A DNA stretch of 17,470 nucleotides from Tannerellaceae bacterium (lineage in GTDB: Bacteria > Bacteroidota > Bacteroidia > Bacteroidales > Tannerellaceae): contig JAIRYL010000198.1 of the NCBI GenBank assembly GCA_031267775.1, positions 1 to 17,470 on the forward strand, read 5' to 3'. Positions 16,882-17,470 of the stretch are shown here, in pieces; the first letter of the stretch is position 1, and each line of letters begins with the position of its first letter. Under the pieces are notes generated by a model that had not been told where the DNA came from, made no database searches, and worked only from the letters and a program-made list of their open reading frames with translations. The position numbers were made by a program, and so were the translations under genes.

Positions 16882-17212
16882 CAATTGAATTGAAAATTGA
16901 AAGTTGAAAGTTGAAAATTAAAAAGGCAGAAGGCAGAAGGGAGAAGGCAGAAGGGAGAAGGCAGAAGGGAGAAGGCAGAAGGGAGAAGGCAGAAGGGAGA
17001 AGGCAGAAGGCAGAAGGGAGAAGGCAGAAGGGAGAATGGAGAACTTAATGAATGGAGAATGGAGAATGGAGAATGAAAATAAATCGAACCAAAAAAAGGC
17101 AAGGCAAACATTCTACCCATGCAAGAAGCCTCTGATACATTTGCTAATTCTCCTTTCTGCTTTCTCCCTTTCTGCCTTCTGCCTTTTTAATTTTCAATTT
17201 TCAATTTAATTG
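16882..17212. repeat. Long imperfect inverted repeat enclosing a heptamer array
   Basis: The left arm begins CAATTGAATTGAAAATTGAA at 16882 and runs into the heptamer array. The right arm (about 17146-17212) is its reverse complement in outline, ending TTTTCAATTTTCAATTTAAT and then TG. A 24-bp segment is a perfect inverted match: 16913-16936 against 17172-17195. The arms differ in copy number of GAAAGTT and of the 7-bp units. About 70 nt of unrelated sequence lies at the centre (about 17075-17145). A transcript would fold into a long hairpin. Confidence 0.8.
16925..17036. repeat. Heptamer tandem repeat (GGCAGAA/GGGAGAA), 16 units
   Basis: Sixteen contiguous 7-bp units were counted by eye, mostly alternating GGCAGAA and GGGAGAA, giving a 14-bp higher-order period with two places where GGCAGAA is doubled. 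Variant units TGGAGAA follow at 17037-17043 and, after an interruption, three more at 17053-17073. The array is noncoding; the - strand frame across it only spells a low-complexity Pro/Ser/Leu/Phe/Cys peptide. Confidence 0.92.
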
Positions 17213-17280
17213 GGTCGGGCTTTCCGCTGCTATCCTCGCGCGTCGCTTCGCTCAAAGGCTCGCGCTTCGCGCCTCGCCCC
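17213..17280. repeat. GC-rich segment with short self-complementary stretches
   Basis: The composition jumps to GC-rich beside the AT-rich arm. It contains CGCG-CTT-CGCG (17261-17271) and several CGCTTCGC-type words. Such GC-rich words beside palindromes resemble dispersed intergenic repeats of Bacteroidetes genomes, but with one copy in view this is an inference. Confidence 0.4.
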
Positions 17281-17292
17281 GCCAAGGAGACG

Positions 17293-17313
17293 GAGACGCA
17301 AGCATTGCGTCTC
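17293..17313. repeat. Perfect palindrome, REP-like element
   Basis: GAGACGCAA at 17293-17301 and TTGCGTCTC at 17305-17313 form a perfect 9-bp stem with a 3-nt GCA loop. The element has the look of REP-type dispersed palindromes (GTAGAGACGC family words) known from several bacterial phyla. No protein-coding frame crosses it plausibly. Confidence 0.65.
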
Positions 17314-17317
17314 TACC

Positions 17318-17341
17318 GTGCGCCCTGCATGAGCAGCGCAC
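17318..17341. repeat. Second small hairpin next to the REP-like palindrome
   Basis: GTGCGC at 17318-17323 pairs with GCGCAC at 17336-17341, and inside it TGC (17326-17328) pairs with GCA (17333-17335) around an ATGA loop, leaving a 2-nt bulge. Together with the palindrome at 17293 it forms a two-hairpin module, a common arrangement for REP-type elements. Confidence 0.5.
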
Positions 17342-17364
17342 ACTTGCGTGTAAGCTATTAAAAA

Positions 17365-17407
17365 GCCGCAAAAATACAAATAAAAACGGTTAATGAAAGT
17401 TTGCGGC
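17365..17407 (+). repeat. Stem-loop immediately before the putative intron
   Basis: GCCGCAAA at 17365-17372 pairs perfectly with TTTGCGGC at 17400-17407 across an AT-rich 27-nt loop. It ends two bases before the predicted 5' end of the group II intron, so it may be the structure recognised at the insertion site, or part of the flanking repeat. Confidence 0.5.
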
Positions 17408-17409
17408 GA

Positions 17410-17470
17410 GTGTATTAGTCCCAGAGGGTGAAAGTCCCTTATGCGCGGGAGTAATTGCCCGAAGCATTAG
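17410..17470 (+). mobile_element. Putative group II intron, 5' end only (domain I start), cut by the window edge
   Basis: The sequence starts GTGTATTAG and contains AGAGGGTGAAAGTCCCTT, a block typical of the 5' part of bacterial group II intron RNA. AGGG (17425-17428) pairs with CCCT (17436-17439). A second nested hairpin follows: ATGC (17441-17444) with GCAT (17464-17467), and inside it CGGG (17446-17449) with CCCG (17458-17461). The fifth base departs from the GUGYG consensus start. Only 61 nt are visible, so the ribozyme and any reverse transcriptase gene would lie beyond the window. Confidence 0.6.

Noticed and set aside
16925..17036. CRISPR array
   Set aside because: The units are 7 bp and contiguous, with no unique spacers and no cas genes nearby.
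16821..17120. 99-residue open frame on the - strand
   Set aside because: It is a translation of the heptamer array (repeated Pro-Ser-Pro-Phe-Cys-Leu-Leu type peptide), with no start context and no sensible domain; it follows from the 7-bp repeat staying open in all frames.

Overview
The window looks like the chromosome of a Bacteroidetes bacterium, most likely order Bacteroidales. The evidence is the gene content (OstA-like protein, DUF4249 lipoprotein paired with a TonB-dependent receptor, paired SurA-type foldases), the absence of strong Shine-Dalgarno sites, and two promoters with the Bacteroidetes TTG / TAnnTTTG architecture. I cannot name the species from sequence alone.

Region 1 (1-5759) is a housekeeping proteostasis and repair block on the + strand: tig (trigger factor), then clpP-clpX-recQ, closely spaced. 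clpP has its own promoter, and a strong hairpin lies in the predicted leader. Trigger factor folds nascent chains, ClpXP degrades unfolded and tagged proteins, and RecQ is a DNA-repair helicase that appears to share the clp transcript.

Region 2 (about 5898-13498) is a tightly packed + strand operon-like run. It holds three secreted SurA-type foldases or chaperones (one a probable lipoprotein without a recognisable isomerase domain), an OstA/LptA-like lipopolysaccharide transport protein, a 102-residue tail-anchored protein of unknown function, and mutL. Most junctions are short gaps or ATGA overlaps. The first four genes fit an envelope-biogenesis role: chaperoning outer-membrane proteins and carrying LPS. 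MutL lacks the motifs of the intrinsic nicking endonuclease.

Region 3 (13519-16764) is on the - strand and converges on mutL: a TonB-dependent receptor followed after 15 nt by a DUF4249 lipoprotein, a typical Bacteroidetes outer-membrane uptake pair. This half is visibly richer in G+C than the first half.

Region 4 (16765-17470) has no credible protein gene. It is a patchwork of repeats: a 7-bp tandem array (GGCAGAA/GGGAGAA), a long imperfect inverted repeat around it, a GC-rich segment, perfect small palindromes of REP-like type, a stem-loop, and at the window edge what looks like the 5' end of a group II intron cut off by the end of the window.

Most of the window is ordinary core genome. 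I see no clearly new biological system. The places worth a second look are the repeat and intron junction at the right end, the clpP leader hairpin, and the degenerate MutL endonuclease motifs.
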